Assembly: GCA_963734055.1 (NCBI GenBank)
Contig: CAVTFQ010000002.1
Coordinates: 186,001 to 250,000 of the forward strand
Length of the DNA: 64,000 nt
DNA from: CAIWHR01 sp963734055
Lineage (GTDB): Bacteria > Pseudomonadota > Gammaproteobacteria > Burkholderiales > Casimicrobiaceae
Reading direction: 5' to 3'
Shown here: positions 21,366-30,737 of the stretch, one piece after another
Layout: every line of letters starts with the position of its first letter
Position numbering within the stretch: position 1 is the stretch's first letter
Program-made: the position numbers and the translations under genes
The notes under the pieces: model-generated
The model's database searches: none
Told to the model about the DNA's origin: nothing
The model's input: the letters and a program-made list of their open reading frames with translations, nothing else

Positions 21366-21959
21366 TTACTGATTCGGATACGGCGACGGCGCGCTCACGG
21401 CGCGCGGCTCGCTTGCGCCCGCGGCGGCAGTCGCTTCGGGCGGAGGTGCCCGGCCGGCCGCGACCGTGCGGGGAGCGGGCGCCTTCGGATAGCCCGCCTC
21501 GTCCAACGCCTTGTTCCACTGCGAGTCGCTGAAGCCCTTGACGAACGTCCGGTCGCCCACCTGGAGGACGGGTGCCTTGAGCTCGCCGGTCATCTTCGAC
21601 AGTTGCTCCGCTCCCTCGGGTGTCTCGACGTTCACCGCCGAGTACGGAACGCCGCGCCGGTTGAGCAGCGCTTCCGCCTGCGTGCAGACCTCGCCGCAGC
21701 TGAACGAGTAGAGGGTCACGGGGAACCGCTCCTGCGCCTGTTGCGCGGCGAGCGGCACCTCGTTGTTCTCGATGACGTTCCCGCGCAGGCGCTTCGACTG
21801 GACGTCGCGCGCGTCCGAAGGCGGACCGCGGTCGGAATAGACGACCCGGCCGTCCTTGTCGACGTAGCGGTAGACCTGCTGGTTCTGCGCCGCGGCGCCG
21901 GTGGCGACGACGGCTGCGATGCCCGCGACCAGTGCAATCCGGAGGTTCGCCCGTGCCAT
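21366..21959 (-). CDS. exported DUF4124-glutaredoxin fusion protein
   Basis: 197-residue secreted protein. A signal peptide (LRIALVAGIAAVVATGAAAQ) precedes a DUF4124 segment (QQVYRYVDKDGRVVYSDRGP). Next is a glutaredoxin-like fold with VTLYSFSCGEVCTQAEALLN and the cis-Pro region KAPVLQVGDRTFVKGF. The usual CxxC is replaced by CxxxC (CGEVC). A Pro/Ala-rich tail follows. Probably a periplasmic thiol-active protein; the substrate is unknown. AGGAG lies close before the ATG. Confidence 0.85.
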   Translation of the reverse strand: MARANLRIALVAGIAAVVATGAAAQNQQVYRYVDKDGRVVYSDRGPPSDARDVQSKRLRGNVIENNEVPLAAQQAQERFPVTLYSFSCGEVCTQAEALLNRRGVPYSAVNVETPEGAEQLSKMTGELKAPVLQVGDRTFVKGFSDSQWNKALDEAGYPKAPAPRTVAAGRAPPPEATAAAGASEPRAVSAPSPYPNQ

Positions 21960-21968
21960 GGCAGCTCC

Positions 21969-24035
21969 TTATGCCGATGTCATCAGGCCATTATGCCGCA
22001 GAAGCGCGGCGATTTGGGGAGTCCTCCCCCGAAAGGCGGCAAAAGAGTCGATGGCCGGTCGGCTGCCCCCGTGGGCCAGGACCTCGGCTCGGAACCGCTC
22101 TCCGGCCACCGGCGACAGGATCCCGAGCTCCTCGAACAGGCTGAAAGCGTCCGCCGAGAGCACTTCGGCCCACTGGTAGCTGTAGAAACCGGCGGCGTAG
22201 CCCCCGGCGAAGACGTGCAGGAAGGACTGCATGAACCGGTCGTAGGGGGGCCGGGGGGCGACGGCGACCTCCCGGCGGGCGGCGTCCAACGCCTCTTGGG
22301 CCGTGCCAGCCGACCGGCGGTCGCCGGTCGAATGGACGTGCATGTCGAACAGGCCGAACTCGAGCTGACGGACCATGTCCATGCCGCTCTGGAACGTCTT
22401 TGCCGCGCGCATCCGGTCGAACAGCTCGCGCGGGATCGGCGCGCCGGTGTCCACATGGGCCGTCATCGGCGCGACGACGTCCCACTCCCAGCAGAAATTC
22501 TCCATGAACTGGCTCGGCACCTCGACCGCGTCCCATTCGACGCCGCCGATGCCCGAGACGCCCGCAACGTCGACCTCGGTCAGGAGCAGGTGCAGCCCGT
22601 GCCCGAATTCGTGGAACAGCGTGATGACCTCGTCGTGCGTGAAGGTCGCGGGCTTGCGCGCGGCGCCTTCGCCCACGGGAGCGGAGAAATTGCACGTGAG
22701 ATAGGCGACCGGGCGCTGGACGCCGCTCCCGACCTGGCGGCGCCGGATCGCGTCGTCCATCCAGGCGCCGCCCTGCTTGCCGGGGCGCGCGTAGAGGTCG
22801 AGATAGAACCGGCCGACCGGCGCGCCCGTGCGATCGGTGAGCTCGAAGAAGCGAACCGCCGGGTCCCACGCCGGCGCCCGGGCTTCGCGGACGGCAACGC
22901 CGTACAGCGCTTCGGTCAGGCGGAACAGGCCCGCGAGCACGCGATCCTCGGGGAAGTAGGCGCGCACTTCCTCATCCGAGAACGCGTGCCGGCGCTCCTT
23001 CAGCTTCTCCGAGGCGAATGCGAGATCCCAGGCTTCGAGTCGATCGATGCCGAGCGACTCGCGCGCGAATGCCTCGAGCTCCGCGTACTCGCGCTCCGCG
23101 AACGGCCTGGCGTGGCGCGCGAGCTCGCGCAGGAAGTCCATGACCTCGCGCGTGCTCGACGCCATCCGGGGCACGAGCGCGAGCGCGGCGTAATCCGGAT
23201 ACCCGAGGAGCCCTGCCGCCTCGTGCCTGAGCTCGAGGATGCGCTCGATAAGCGGCGTGTTGTCCCACTCGGGATTCGAGCCGAGCTCGGAGGCGCGAGT
23301 CGCGTAGGCGCGATGGAGCTCGGCCCGGAGCTCGCGGTCCGCAGCATAGGTCATCACGGGCCGGTAGCACGGCATGCGCAGCGTGAGCCTCCAGCCGCCG
23401 CGGCCCTCCTTCTGCGCCGCCGCGCGCGCGGTCGCGAGCACGTCGGCGGGTACGCCCGCGAGCCGGGCGCCGTCGTCCACGTCGAGCGCGAACGCGTTCG
23501 TCGCGTCGAGCACGTGGTCGTCGAAGCGGGCGGAGAGATCCGCCAGCTCCTCCTCGACCGCCTTCAACCGTGCCTTCTCCGCGGGCGGCAGCTCGGCACC
23601 GCCCAGCCGAAAATCGCGTACCTCGTTCTCGACGAGCTTGCGTCGTGCGGGGTCGAGCGCCGCGAAGTCGGGCGATTCGGCGAGCGCCTTGAATCGCGCA
23701 TAGAGACGCTCGTCCTGCGCGAGATCGGCGGAGAACGCCGTCACCTTCGGCAGTCCCGCGTGGTACGCGCTGCGAAGCTCGGGCGTGCTCGCGACGGCGT
23801 TCAGGTGATGCACGGCGCCCCACGCTCGGTCGAGCTCGTCGAGCGCATCGGCGAGCGGCGCTGCCAGGTTCTCCCAAGTCGGCGGCTGCGACACTCGCGC
23901 GACCGCTTCGACGGTGGCCCGCGCACGCGCGAGCAGTTCATCGACTGCCGGTCCGACGTGCTCGGGGCGTATCGCGTCGAAACGGGGCAGGGCGCTGAAG
24001 TCGAGCAGCGGGTTCGAGCGGGCGTTGGCGTTCAT
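21969..24035 (-). CDS. prlC: oligopeptidase A (M3 family zinc metallopeptidase)
   Basis: 688-residue cytosolic M3A peptidase degrading short peptides, including cleaved signal peptides. The zinc site is ITLFHEFGHGLHLLLTEVDV (HExxH), with the distal ligand region GGVEWDAVEVPSQFMENFCW. Other family blocks are NPLLDFSALPRFDAIRPEHV at the N-terminus and FYLDLYARPGKQGGAWMDD. The start is the ATG overlapping the murU stop (ATGA at 24032-24035), giving normal length. Last gene of the amgK-murU-prlC run. Confidence 0.96.
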   Translation of the reverse strand: MNANARSNPLLDFSALPRFDAIRPEHVGPAVDELLARARATVEAVARVSQPPTWENLAAPLADALDELDRAWGAVHHLNAVASTPELRSAYHAGLPKVTAFSADLAQDERLYARFKALAESPDFAALDPARRKLVENEVRDFRLGGAELPPAEKARLKAVEEELADLSARFDDHVLDATNAFALDVDDGARLAGVPADVLATARAAAQKEGRGGWRLTLRMPCYRPVMTYAADRELRAELHRAYATRASELGSNPEWDNTPLIERILELRHEAAGLLGYPDYAALALVPRMASSTREVMDFLRELARHARPFAEREYAELEAFARESLGIDRLEAWDLAFASEKLKERRHAFSDEEVRAYFPEDRVLAGLFRLTEALYGVAVREARAPAWDPAVRFFELTDRTGAPVGRFYLDLYARPGKQGGAWMDDAIRRRQVGSGVQRPVAYLTCNFSAPVGEGAARKPATFTHDEVITLFHEFGHGLHLLLTEVDVAGVSGIGGVEWDAVEVPSQFMENFCWEWDVVAPMTAHVDTGAPIPRELFDRMRAAKTFQSGMDMVRQLEFGLFDMHVHSTGDRRSAGTAQEALDAARREVAVAPRPPYDRFMQSFLHVFAGGYAAGFYSYQWAEVLSADAFSLFEELGILSPVAGERFRAEVLAHGGSRPAIDSFAAFRGRTPQIAALLRHNGLMTSA

Positions 24036-24763
24036 GATTGCGAGGGGAACGGAGCGGTCGCTTCGGTGCGATGCGCGCCGAGGCGCGCATCGAGCCGCGC
24101 GAGATCGGCCGGCGTGCCGACATTGGCCCACGGTCCGCGGTAGATCTCGCCGCTTACCCAACGCCTCCGGATCCAGTCCTGCCACAGCGGAAGCATTTGG
24201 AGCCGCGCGCCGCGCGGGAGTTCCGCGAACAGCGCCGTGTCGTGGACGCCGATGTTGCCATAGACGAACCGCTCGCCGCCGTCGAGGCCGAGCATGCCGT
24301 CCGCGAGCGCGAAATCGCCGCGCGGGAGCTCGGGCGAGCGCGGCACGAGGACCAGGTGCGCGCGGGGCGAAGCGGGGTCGCGCTCCATGCGCAGCACCCG
24401 CGGCACGAGCGTCGCGTAGTCGAACTCGGTCCACACGTCGCCGCTCACGATCAGCACCGGGCCGCGCGGCAGGAGCGGCAGCGCGGTCGCGATGCCGCCG
24501 CCCGCTTCCAGCGGGGCGGGCTCGATCGACCAGCGGACGGAGACGCCGAACGCGCGGCCGTCGCCCACCGCCGCGACCAGCTGCTCGGCGCGGTGGGATG
24601 CGTTGATCACGAGGTCGGTGAAGCCGGCGCGCGCGAGTGCCTCGATCTGCCAGGCGATCAGCGGCTTGCCGCCCGCGCCGAGCAGCGGCTTCGGCGTCGC
24701 GTCGGACAGCGGGCGCATCCGTTCGCCGCGGCCTGCCGCGAGGATCATCGCGCTGCGCTTCAT
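24032..24763 (-). CDS. murU: N-acetylmuramate-1-phosphate uridylyltransferase
   Basis: 243-residue sugar-nucleotide pyrophosphorylase that makes UDP-MurNAc from MurNAc-1-P in the cell-wall recycling shortcut that bypasses the fosfomycin target MurA. It begins MKRSAMILAAGRGERMRPLS with PKPLL, the nucleotide-binding signature. It has VINASHRAEQLVAAVG, LIVSGDVWTEFDYA and YRGPWANVGTPADLARLDA. It overlaps amgK upstream (ATGA) and prlC downstream, and the amgK-murU pairing strongly supports the assignment. Confidence 0.93.
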   Translation of the reverse strand: MKRSAMILAAGRGERMRPLSDATPKPLLGAGGKPLIAWQIEALARAGFTDLVINASHRAEQLVAAVGDGRAFGVSVRWSIEPAPLEAGGGIATALPLLPRGPVLIVSGDVWTEFDYATLVPRVLRMERDPASPRAHLVLVPRSPELPRGDFALADGMLGLDGGERFVYGNIGVHDTALFAELPRGARLQMLPLWQDWIRRRWVSGEIYRGPWANVGTPADLARLDARLGAHRTEATAPFPSQS

Positions 24764-25806
24764 GCGGGGCGCGTGAGCGAGTAGCCGATCGCAGGGGCCC
24801 GATCCTCGAGCGCGTCGAGGAGCCCGAGCAACGGGTGGAGCGCGCTGTAGCGCGCGCAGGCGCCGCGCAGGTACGCCATCACCCGCGGCATGTCATCGAG
24901 GAAGCCGCGCTTGCCGTCGCGATGCGCAAGGCGCGCGAAGATGCCGAGAACCTTCAACTGGCGCTGCACCCCCATCCATTCGAAGTCGTGCCAGAACAGG
25001 CCGAAGTCGTCCCCGACGGGGAGCCGGGCCGCGCGCGCACGCTCCCAGTAGCGCACGGCCCAGTCGATCTGCCGCTCTTCGTCCCATGCGACGTACGCGT
25101 CGCGCAGGAGCGAGACGAGATCGTAGGGGATCGGTCCGCAGACCGCGTCCTGGAAGTCGAGGACGCCGGGATTGGTGGCGGCGACCATCAGGTTGCGCGA
25201 GTGGTAGTCGCGGTGGACGAAGACCGCCGGCTGCGCAAGGTTGTGATCGAGAATCGCGCGGAAGGCCTTGCGCAGCGTCGCCGCCTGCGCGGCGGTGAGC
25301 TCGCGGCCCAGGTGCCTCGCCACGTACCACTCGGGAAAGAGCTCGAGCTCACGGGCGAGACGGTTCTCGTCGTAGGGCGGAAGCTCGCCGTCGCGCGTCG
25401 CGCGCTGCCAGCGGATCAGCGCGTCGATCGCATCGGAATACAGGGCCGGCGCCGACGCCGGGTCGAGCGCCGCGAGGTAGGTGCGATCGCCGAGGTCCTC
25501 GAGCAGCAGAAACCCCTGCGCCACATCGTCCGCGAGCACCGCGGGCGCGTGCACGCCCGCCGCGATCAGCAGGCGCGCGACGTGCACGAACGGCCGGCAG
25601 TCCTCGCGCGGTGGCGGCGCGTCCATCGCGATCACGCTCGCGTGTCCACGCCACGGCGTCACGGGCGTTATGCGGAAATAGCGGCGGAAGCTCGCGTCCT
25701 CGGACGCGCGCGTCAACGTAAACTCGCGCGAGCCGAGCGCGCTCGCGGCCCAGCTCTCGAGCAACTCGAGGCGTGCATCGGCAGCGTGGGCGGACGGCGT
25801 CGGCAA
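24760..25806 (-). CDS. amgK: N-acetylmuramate/N-acetylglucosamine kinase AmgK
   Basis: 348-residue anomeric sugar kinase of the aminoglycoside phosphotransferase fold. It phosphorylates MurNAc at C1 for MurU. Key motifs: catalytic loop VFVHRDYHSRNLMV, metal-binding GVLDFQDAVCGPIPYDLVSL, and the N-terminal FRRYFRITPV. First gene of amgK-murU-prlC, divergent from lptD over a 56-bp gap, which is the typical arrangement. Confidence 0.94.
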   Translation of the reverse strand: MPTPSAHAADARLELLESWAASALGSREFTLTRASEDASFRRYFRITPVTPWRGHASVIAMDAPPPREDCRPFVHVARLLIAAGVHAPAVLADDVAQGFLLLEDLGDRTYLAALDPASAPALYSDAIDALIRWQRATRDGELPPYDENRLARELELFPEWYVARHLGRELTAAQAATLRKAFRAILDHNLAQPAVFVHRDYHSRNLMVAATNPGVLDFQDAVCGPIPYDLVSLLRDAYVAWDEERQIDWAVRYWERARAARLPVGDDFGLFWHDFEWMGVQRQLKVLGIFARLAHRDGKRGFLDDMPRVMAYLRGACARYSALHPLLGLLDALEDRAPAIGYSLTRPA

Positions 25807-25862
25807 CGGTGCGGGTGCGCCGCCGCCCGCGCGTTGGAGCGAGGAAGTGGCGGCAGGCTAGA

Positions 25863-28283
25863 ATGAACCATATTAGCATCGACTTCTGCGCGTCCCTCCC
25901 CGTGTCCGTGCGTGTGCCTCATCGATTGCGTCCGCTTGCGCTCGCGCTCGCACTCGCGGCGCTTCCCGGCGCGGCGGTCGCGGACGAAGTCGAGACGCCG
26001 CTGCCCGCGCCGCCCCTCGCGCCTGCCGGCGAGCTCGCACCGCCGCCGCCGCGTCCGGCGCCGGGCACACCCGCGCGGCCGCCCGGAGCACCTTCGACCG
26101 GTCCCGCGGTGCGCATTCCGTTCGACCGCAACAGCGGCGCGATCTTCTTCCGTGCCAACGAGATCGAAGGCAGCGCGAACAAGGAGGTCACGGCGAAGGG
26201 GAAAGTCGAGCTCCGCACGCGGCGCGAGACGGTGCTGGCCGACTGGCTCCGCTACGATTTCACCGACGACGAAGTGTGGGCGCAGGGCGACGTGACGCTG
26301 CGCCAGGGCATCGACTGGATCACCGGCCCCGAGGCGCGTTTCCGCCGCGGCGTCGACACGGGGTATTTCTCGTCGCCGCGCTACTACATCGGCGAGAACG
26401 GCGCGCGCGGCTCGGCGGCCGAGATACGCTTCACCGGGCCCAACCGCTACGAAGCCTCCGATGCGCGGTACACGACGTGCGTCGCGCCGCGCGACGACTG
26501 GTACATCCGGATGGACGAGCTCGAGGTCGACAAGCTGCGCAACGTCGGAACCGGGCACGATGCAACGCTCGTGTTCCTGGGCGCGCCGATCGCGTACTCG
26601 CCGTGGCTCGAATTCCCGCTGTCGGGCGAACGCAAGTCGGGCTTCCTGACACCGGTGCTGGGGTCGTCGGGCACCCGCGGCTTCGACACGGCCCTGCCGT
26701 ACTACCTGAACCTCGCGCCGAACTACGACGCGACGCTCACGCCGCGCATCATGACCAAGCGCGGCTTCCAGCTCGCGGGTCAGTTCCGCTACCTGTTCGG
26801 CGAAGCCTCGGGCAGCCTCGACGGCGAGATGCTGCCGCACGACCGGCAGACCGGCACCGACCGCTACCTCATGTCGTGGAAGCACAGCGAGAGCTTCGAT
26901 CCGTACGTCAAGGGACTCTCGGGCTACGTGGACCTGAACAAGGTGTCCGACGACACGTACTTCGTCGACCTGTCGGACCGCGTCGCACTGACTTCGTTGA
27001 CGACGCTGCCGCGCGAAGGCGGCCTGACCTACGTCAACGGACCGTGGACCGCAATCGCGCGCGCGCAGGCGTTCCAGACGCTGCAGGATCCGACGGCGCC
27101 GCAGCCGCTGCCGTACAATCGCGTGCCGCAGGCGCAGCTCGCGCTGTCCGACGTCGACTGGATGGGGCTCACGTGGGCCGGCATCGGCGAGTACGCGTAC
27201 TTCCGCCAGCCGACATTGACGACGGGACAGCGCGTGTATGCATGGCCGACGGTCGCCTGGTCGCAGCAGGGCGCCGCGTGGTACGTCACCGCGCGCACCG
27301 GCGTGCACGCGCGCGAGTACGACCTGAACGAAGTGCGGCCCGACGTCCCGAGCCGGCAGGGCTACGCGATCCCGATCTCGTCGGTCGACGCGGGCCTCGT
27401 GTTCGAGCGCGACGTGAAGGAATTCGGCATCACCGGCATCCAGACGCTCGAGCCGCGGTTGTTCTACGTCTACGTGCCCTACAAGAACCAGAGCAGCGCG
27501 CCGGTGTTCGACACGGCAATCGACGACTTCAACTTCGGTCAGCTCTTCTCCGTCAACCGCTATCTCGGCAACGACCGCATCGGCGACGCGAACCAGCTGT
27601 CGCTCGCGCTCACGTCGCGCCTGCTCGATCCGGACACCGGTGCCGAGCAGTTCCGCGTCGCGGTCGGGGAGCGCTTCTATTTCAACGACCAGCGGGTGGT
27701 GCTGAACGAGACCCCGCGCGCCGCGAACAATTCCGACTTCCTCGTGGGGGTCGAGGGCAAACTCGCGGAGGCCTGGGCCCTGATCGGGCTCTGGCAGTAC
27801 AACTTCGAGGCGTCGCAGACCGAGCGGCTCAACACCGGCATCCGCTACATGCCGGCGCCGGGACGGGCGTTGAGCGCGAGCTACCGCTACTCGCGCCAGA
27901 ATTTCGATCCGCTCGCGGGGCCGATCGGCGACCAGTCGCAGATCAACCAGTTCGACCTCGCCGGGGAGTGGCCGGTGACCGAGAACTGGACGCTCCTCGG
28001 CCGGTGGAACTTCTCGATCCTGAACCACAAGACGCTGGAGGCGGTGGCGGGCATCGAGTACAATGCGGGTTGCTGGGTGCTCCGGCTCGTCGGCCAGCGG
28101 CTGACGACGACGACCCAGACGGCCACCAACTCGGTGTATCTGCAGCTCGAGCTCAACGGGCTCGCGCGGTTCGGCACGAGCCCGCTCGATCTGCTCCGTC
28201 GCAGCGTTCCGGGCTACCTCAGAACCAACGATCCGACGGTGTCGCCGCGCGACCGTACCCTCGACTCCTTCCCGGAATTCTAG
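25863..28283 (+). CDS. lptD: LPS-assembly outer membrane protein LptD
   Basis: ~806-residue outer-membrane protein that inserts lipopolysaccharide into the outer leaflet together with LptE. A signal peptide (LALALALAALPGAAVA) precedes a Pro-rich segment. The OstA/LptA-like jellyroll follows (EGSANKEVTAKGKVELRTRR, GDVTLRQGIDWITGPEARF), then the large 26-strand barrel (from about YFSSPRYYIGENGARGSAAE). Four conserved-type cysteines are not obvious; only scattered Cys are seen. The start is uncertain: ATG 25863 lies inside a TAGAAT promoter-like box, and a GTG about 50 bp later would still leave a full signal peptide. Confidence 0.95.
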   Translation: MNHISIDFCASLPVSVRVPHRLRPLALALALAALPGAAVADEVETPLPAPPLAPAGELAPPPPRPAPGTPARPPGAPSTGPAVRIPFDRNSGAIFFRANEIEGSANKEVTAKGKVELRTRRETVLADWLRYDFTDDEVWAQGDVTLRQGIDWITGPEARFRRGVDTGYFSSPRYYIGENGARGSAAEIRFTGPNRYEASDARYTTCVAPRDDWYIRMDELEVDKLRNVGTGHDATLVFLGAPIAYSPWLEFPLSGERKSGFLTPVLGSSGTRGFDTALPYYLNLAPNYDATLTPRIMTKRGFQLAGQFRYLFGEASGSLDGEMLPHDRQTGTDRYLMSWKHSESFDPYVKGLSGYVDLNKVSDDTYFVDLSDRVALTSLTTLPREGGLTYVNGPWTAIARAQAFQTLQDPTAPQPLPYNRVPQAQLALSDVDWMGLTWAGIGEYAYFRQPTLTTGQRVYAWPTVAWSQQGAAWYVTARTGVHAREYDLNEVRPDVPSRQGYAIPISSVDAGLVFERDVKEFGITGIQTLEPRLFYVYVPYKNQSSAPVFDTAIDDFNFGQLFSVNRYLGNDRIGDANQLSLALTSRLLDPDTGAEQFRVAVGERFYFNDQRVVLNETPRAANNSDFLVGVEGKLAEAWALIGLWQYNFEASQTERLNTGIRYMPAPGRALSASYRYSRQNFDPLAGPIGDQSQINQFDLAGEWPVTENWTLLGRWNFSILNHKTLEAVAGIEYNAGCWVLRLVGQRLTTTTQTATNSVYLQLELNGLARFGTSPLDLLRRSVPGYLRTNDPTVSPRDRTLDSFPEF

Positions 28284-28288
28284 ACACC

Positions 28289-29663
28289 ATGAACTTCCGC
28301 TTCCGTTCCGCGCTCGTCGCGCTCGCCGCGACTGCCGCCGGCCGCGGCCGCATCGGCGCAGGCGCCGACGCCGCCAGCGCCTTCGGCGGCGCAGCGTCCC
28401 GCGACGGCCACCGTCCCGCGCACGCCAACCCTCGACCGCACGGTGCTGCTCGATCGCGTCGTCGCCATCGTCGACGACGAGGCCCTCACGCAGTACGAGG
28501 TCGACGAGCAGAAGAAGACCGCGCTCGCGCAGATGAAGGCGCAGAAGCTCTCGCCGCCGCCGGCCGACGTGCTCGAGAAGCAGGTGCTCGACCGTCTCAT
28601 CACCGAGCGTGCGGTGCTTCACTTCGCGAAGGAGAACGGCGTTCGCGTCGACGACACGCAGGTCGAGCGGACGATCCTGCGCATCGCGCAGGACAACAAG
28701 CTGACCGCCGACGAGTTCAAGCGCGCGCTCGGTCGCGAGGGCGTCTCCTACGACAAGTACCGCGAGGAGATTCGCAAGGAGATCGTCATCCAGCGGCTGC
28801 GCGAGCGCGAGGTCGAGCAGCACGTCTCGGTCAGCGACGCCGAGGTCGACGCGTTCCTCGCGTCGCAGAACGCGCAGGCCGGCGGCGACGTCGAGTACCG
28901 GCTCGCGCACATCCTGGTCCTCGTTCCCGAGCGGGCCACGCCCGAGCAGATCGACGCGAAGCGCAAGCGCGCCGACGACGCGCTGAAGCAGATCAGGGAT
29001 GGCGCCGAGTTCGGCCAGGTGGCCGCCGGCTTCTCGGACGCGCAGGACGCGCTGCAGGGTGGCACGCTCGGCTGGCGGACGCCGGCGCGGATGCCGGCCG
29101 TGTTCGCCGAGGCCGTCCGCAAGATGCAGCCGGGCGAAGTGTCGAGCGTGCTGCGCACGGCGAGCGGCTTCCACATCGTGAAGCTGGAGGAGACGCGCAA
29201 CCGCAACGCGCCGACGGTCGTCGAGCAGACGCACGTCCGCCACATCCTGATCAAGGTGAACGAGGTCGTGTCCGAGTCGGAAGCCAAGGCGCGGATCGAC
29301 CGCATCCGCGACCGGATCGAGACCGGCGCGAAATTCGAGGACCAGGCCAAGCTCAACTCCGAGGACGCGGCGTCGGCCAAGGGCGGCGATTTGGGCTGGA
29401 TCTCGCCCGGCGACACGGTGCCGGACTTCGAGGCGGCGATGAACAAGCTCAAGATCGGCGAGGTCTCGCAGCCGGTCCGTACGCAGTTCGGCTGGCACCT
29501 GATCCAGGTCAGCGAGCGCCGCACGCAGGACATCACCGCGGAGCGCAAGCGCGAGCAGGCGCGTCAGGCGCTGCGGCAACGCAAGTCCGACGAGGCGTTC
29601 CAGGAGTGGCTGCGCGAGATGCGCGATCGCGCGTATGTCGAGATCAAGCCGGTCGAGTACTAA
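28289..29663 (+). pseudogene. surA: peptidylprolyl isomerase / chaperone SurA, frameshift in the signal-peptide region
   Basis: Periplasmic outer-membrane-protein chaperone. The N-terminal helical domain (LLDRVVAIVDDEALTQYEVD...) is followed by two parvulin domains (YRLAHILVLVPERATPEQID and QTHVRHILIKVNEVVSESEA) and a C-terminal helix. The body from about 28345 is intact. The signal peptide MNFRFRSALVALAATAA is encoded in another frame; the break lies at 28337-28345 in a GCC/GGCC stretch, and the span has one base too many. Removing it gives ...AATAAAAASAQA, a perfect export signal. lptD-surA adjacency is conserved. Because SurA is important, sequencing error is more likely than inactivation. 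Confidence 0.9.
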
Positions 29664-29691
29664 CCGGAGCCAAACGTCGTTTCCGTTTCTC

Positions 29692-29709
29692 CCGCGCTGG
29701 TCAGCGCGG
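29692..29709. terminator. palindromic hairpin between convergent genes (possible bidirectional terminator)
   Basis: CCGCGCTG/CAGCGCGG with a GT centre, 28 bp after the surA stop and 6 bp beyond the stop of the convergent small gene. No U-tract follows in either direction, so the terminator function is a guess. Confidence 0.35.
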
Positions 29710-29715
29710 CCGGCG

Positions 29716-29886
29716 TCACGCCTGACTGGGGGAGTCCAGTGGGTGAATGCCGTCGAGGTCGAGCGTTCGCGCCTGCGATCGCGCGACGTCGTCCCTCATG
29801 CGGGAGAACTGCAGCATCGCCATGATGAGCACGCCGAAGGTGAAGGCTCCGACGATGCATACGACCAGTATCCACCACGAAACCAT
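29716..29886 (-). CDS. small single-pass membrane protein (56 aa)
   Basis: Unrecognised 56-residue protein beginning MVSWWILVVCIVGAFTFGVL, one strong transmembrane helix. A short charged tail follows (RMRDDVARSQARTLDLDGIH). An AAAGGG-like element stands a few bases before the ATG. Bitopic proteins of this size are common and often overlooked; no function can be given. It converges with surA. Confidence 0.55.
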   Translation of the reverse strand: MVSWWILVVCIVGAFTFGVLIMAMLQFSRMRDDVARSQARTLDLDGIHPLDSPSQA

Positions 29887-30178
29887 GATGTGCCCTTTCG
29901 GCGTCCGACAGCGAAAGGTCCGCCACGATGGAACGCAAACACCCCAACGAAGGCATGAACGGCCCCCATTAGAAACAGCTTGCCACTTTCACCACGCAAC
30001 GGCAAATCCCGCGCCGATGGCGGCCGCCGCGTCGCGCCGGGCTTCGACCACGAATTTGACACTATCGGCGGTAGGTATATTGAGCCCATGGCTCAAAAGC
30101 TCCGCTGCGCTTTCGGCCTTCTGCCTCGCCCGGCCCGGGTTTCCCCCGCTGCCTTGGCCTGACCTCGGGCTCCGCGGG
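29887..30178. other. non-coding stretch, no convincing gene
   Basis: About 290 bp of lower GC than its surroundings. TTGACA at 30055-30060 followed by TATATT resembles a sigma-70 promoter, but the spacer is only 14 bp and no credible downstream plus-strand gene exists. A 24-codon ORF from the ATG at about 30088 has no support. Probably leader and terminator sequence of flanking minus-strand genes. Confidence 0.4.
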
Positions 30179-30733
30179 CTACCGCGCGCGCGCCATCAGC
30201 ATCTCGGCGTCGCCGTCGGCGCTCCGGATGCTCCTGACCAGCACGAAGCCCGCCTTCGCGAACGCGCGAAGCGATGCGGTGTTGTCCGCCCGCGGGGTTG
30301 CGATGCAGCAATCGGCATCCGACACCGAAAACACAAGTTCGGCGACGGCCGCGGCGATCACGCGGGGACCGAGGCCGCGGCCCGTGTACTCGACCTCGCC
30401 GATCAGCGTGTCGATCGCCATCGCGCGCTCGAACTCGCCCACGACCGCGGCATGGTCGGGAAAGTCGGCGACGCGGTAAACCTGCACGTAACCGAGCGGC
30501 CGCCCGGCGACCGAGGCGATGTAGCCGTGCACCGGCACCGTGCCCGCGATCCGCGGTCCGTACTTCGCCGCGACATCCCCGGGAGTCGTGTGTACGCGCG
30601 AGTATCCGGCGATCACGTGGGATGCGTTGAGCCACGCGTGGAGCAGCGGCAGGTCGGCTTCCGCAAGGGGCGCGAAGCTCACGCGGGCGGGATTGCCCGC
30701 CACCGGTGCCGTGCTCGGCAACACCGCGCTCAT
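30179..30733 (-). CDS. GNAT acetyltransferase (aminoglycoside N-acetyltransferase-like group)
   Basis: 184-residue protein of the GNAT fold closest to the AacA4/RimJ-like acetyltransf_8 type. It shows FAPLAEADLPLLHAWLN at the start and YIASVAGRPLGYVQVYRVAD in the middle. DTLIGEVEYTGRGLGPRVIA is the acetyl-CoA loop. The substrate is unknown; members of this group act on aminoglycosides, siderophore precursors or peptides. The start at 30733 gives MSAVLPSTAPVAG and is placed immediately beside an intergenic repeat. Confidence 0.82.
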   Translation of the reverse strand: MSAVLPSTAPVAGNPARVSFAPLAEADLPLLHAWLNASHVIAGYSRVHTTPGDVAAKYGPRIAGTVPVHGYIASVAGRPLGYVQVYRVADFPDHAAVVGEFERAMAIDTLIGEVEYTGRGLGPRVIAAAVAELVFSVSDADCCIATPRADNTASLRAFAKAGFVLVRSIRSADGDAEMLMARAR

Positions 30734-30737
30734 GGAC

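Noticed and set aside
20523..24143. Very long plus-strand open frame (1206 codons)
   Set aside because: It lies antisense to xth, the glutaredoxin-like gene and prlC, all of which have full family motifs. The translation is Arg/Glu/His-rich with no domain, the usual shadow frame in high-GC DNA.
25713..29579. Very long minus-strand open frame (1288 codons)
   Set aside because: Antisense to lptD and surA; Arg/Val/Asp-rich low-information translation, no recognisable motif.
30055..30080. TTGACA plus TATATT promoter-like pair
   Set aside because: Spacer of only 14 bp and no credible plus-strand gene follows.
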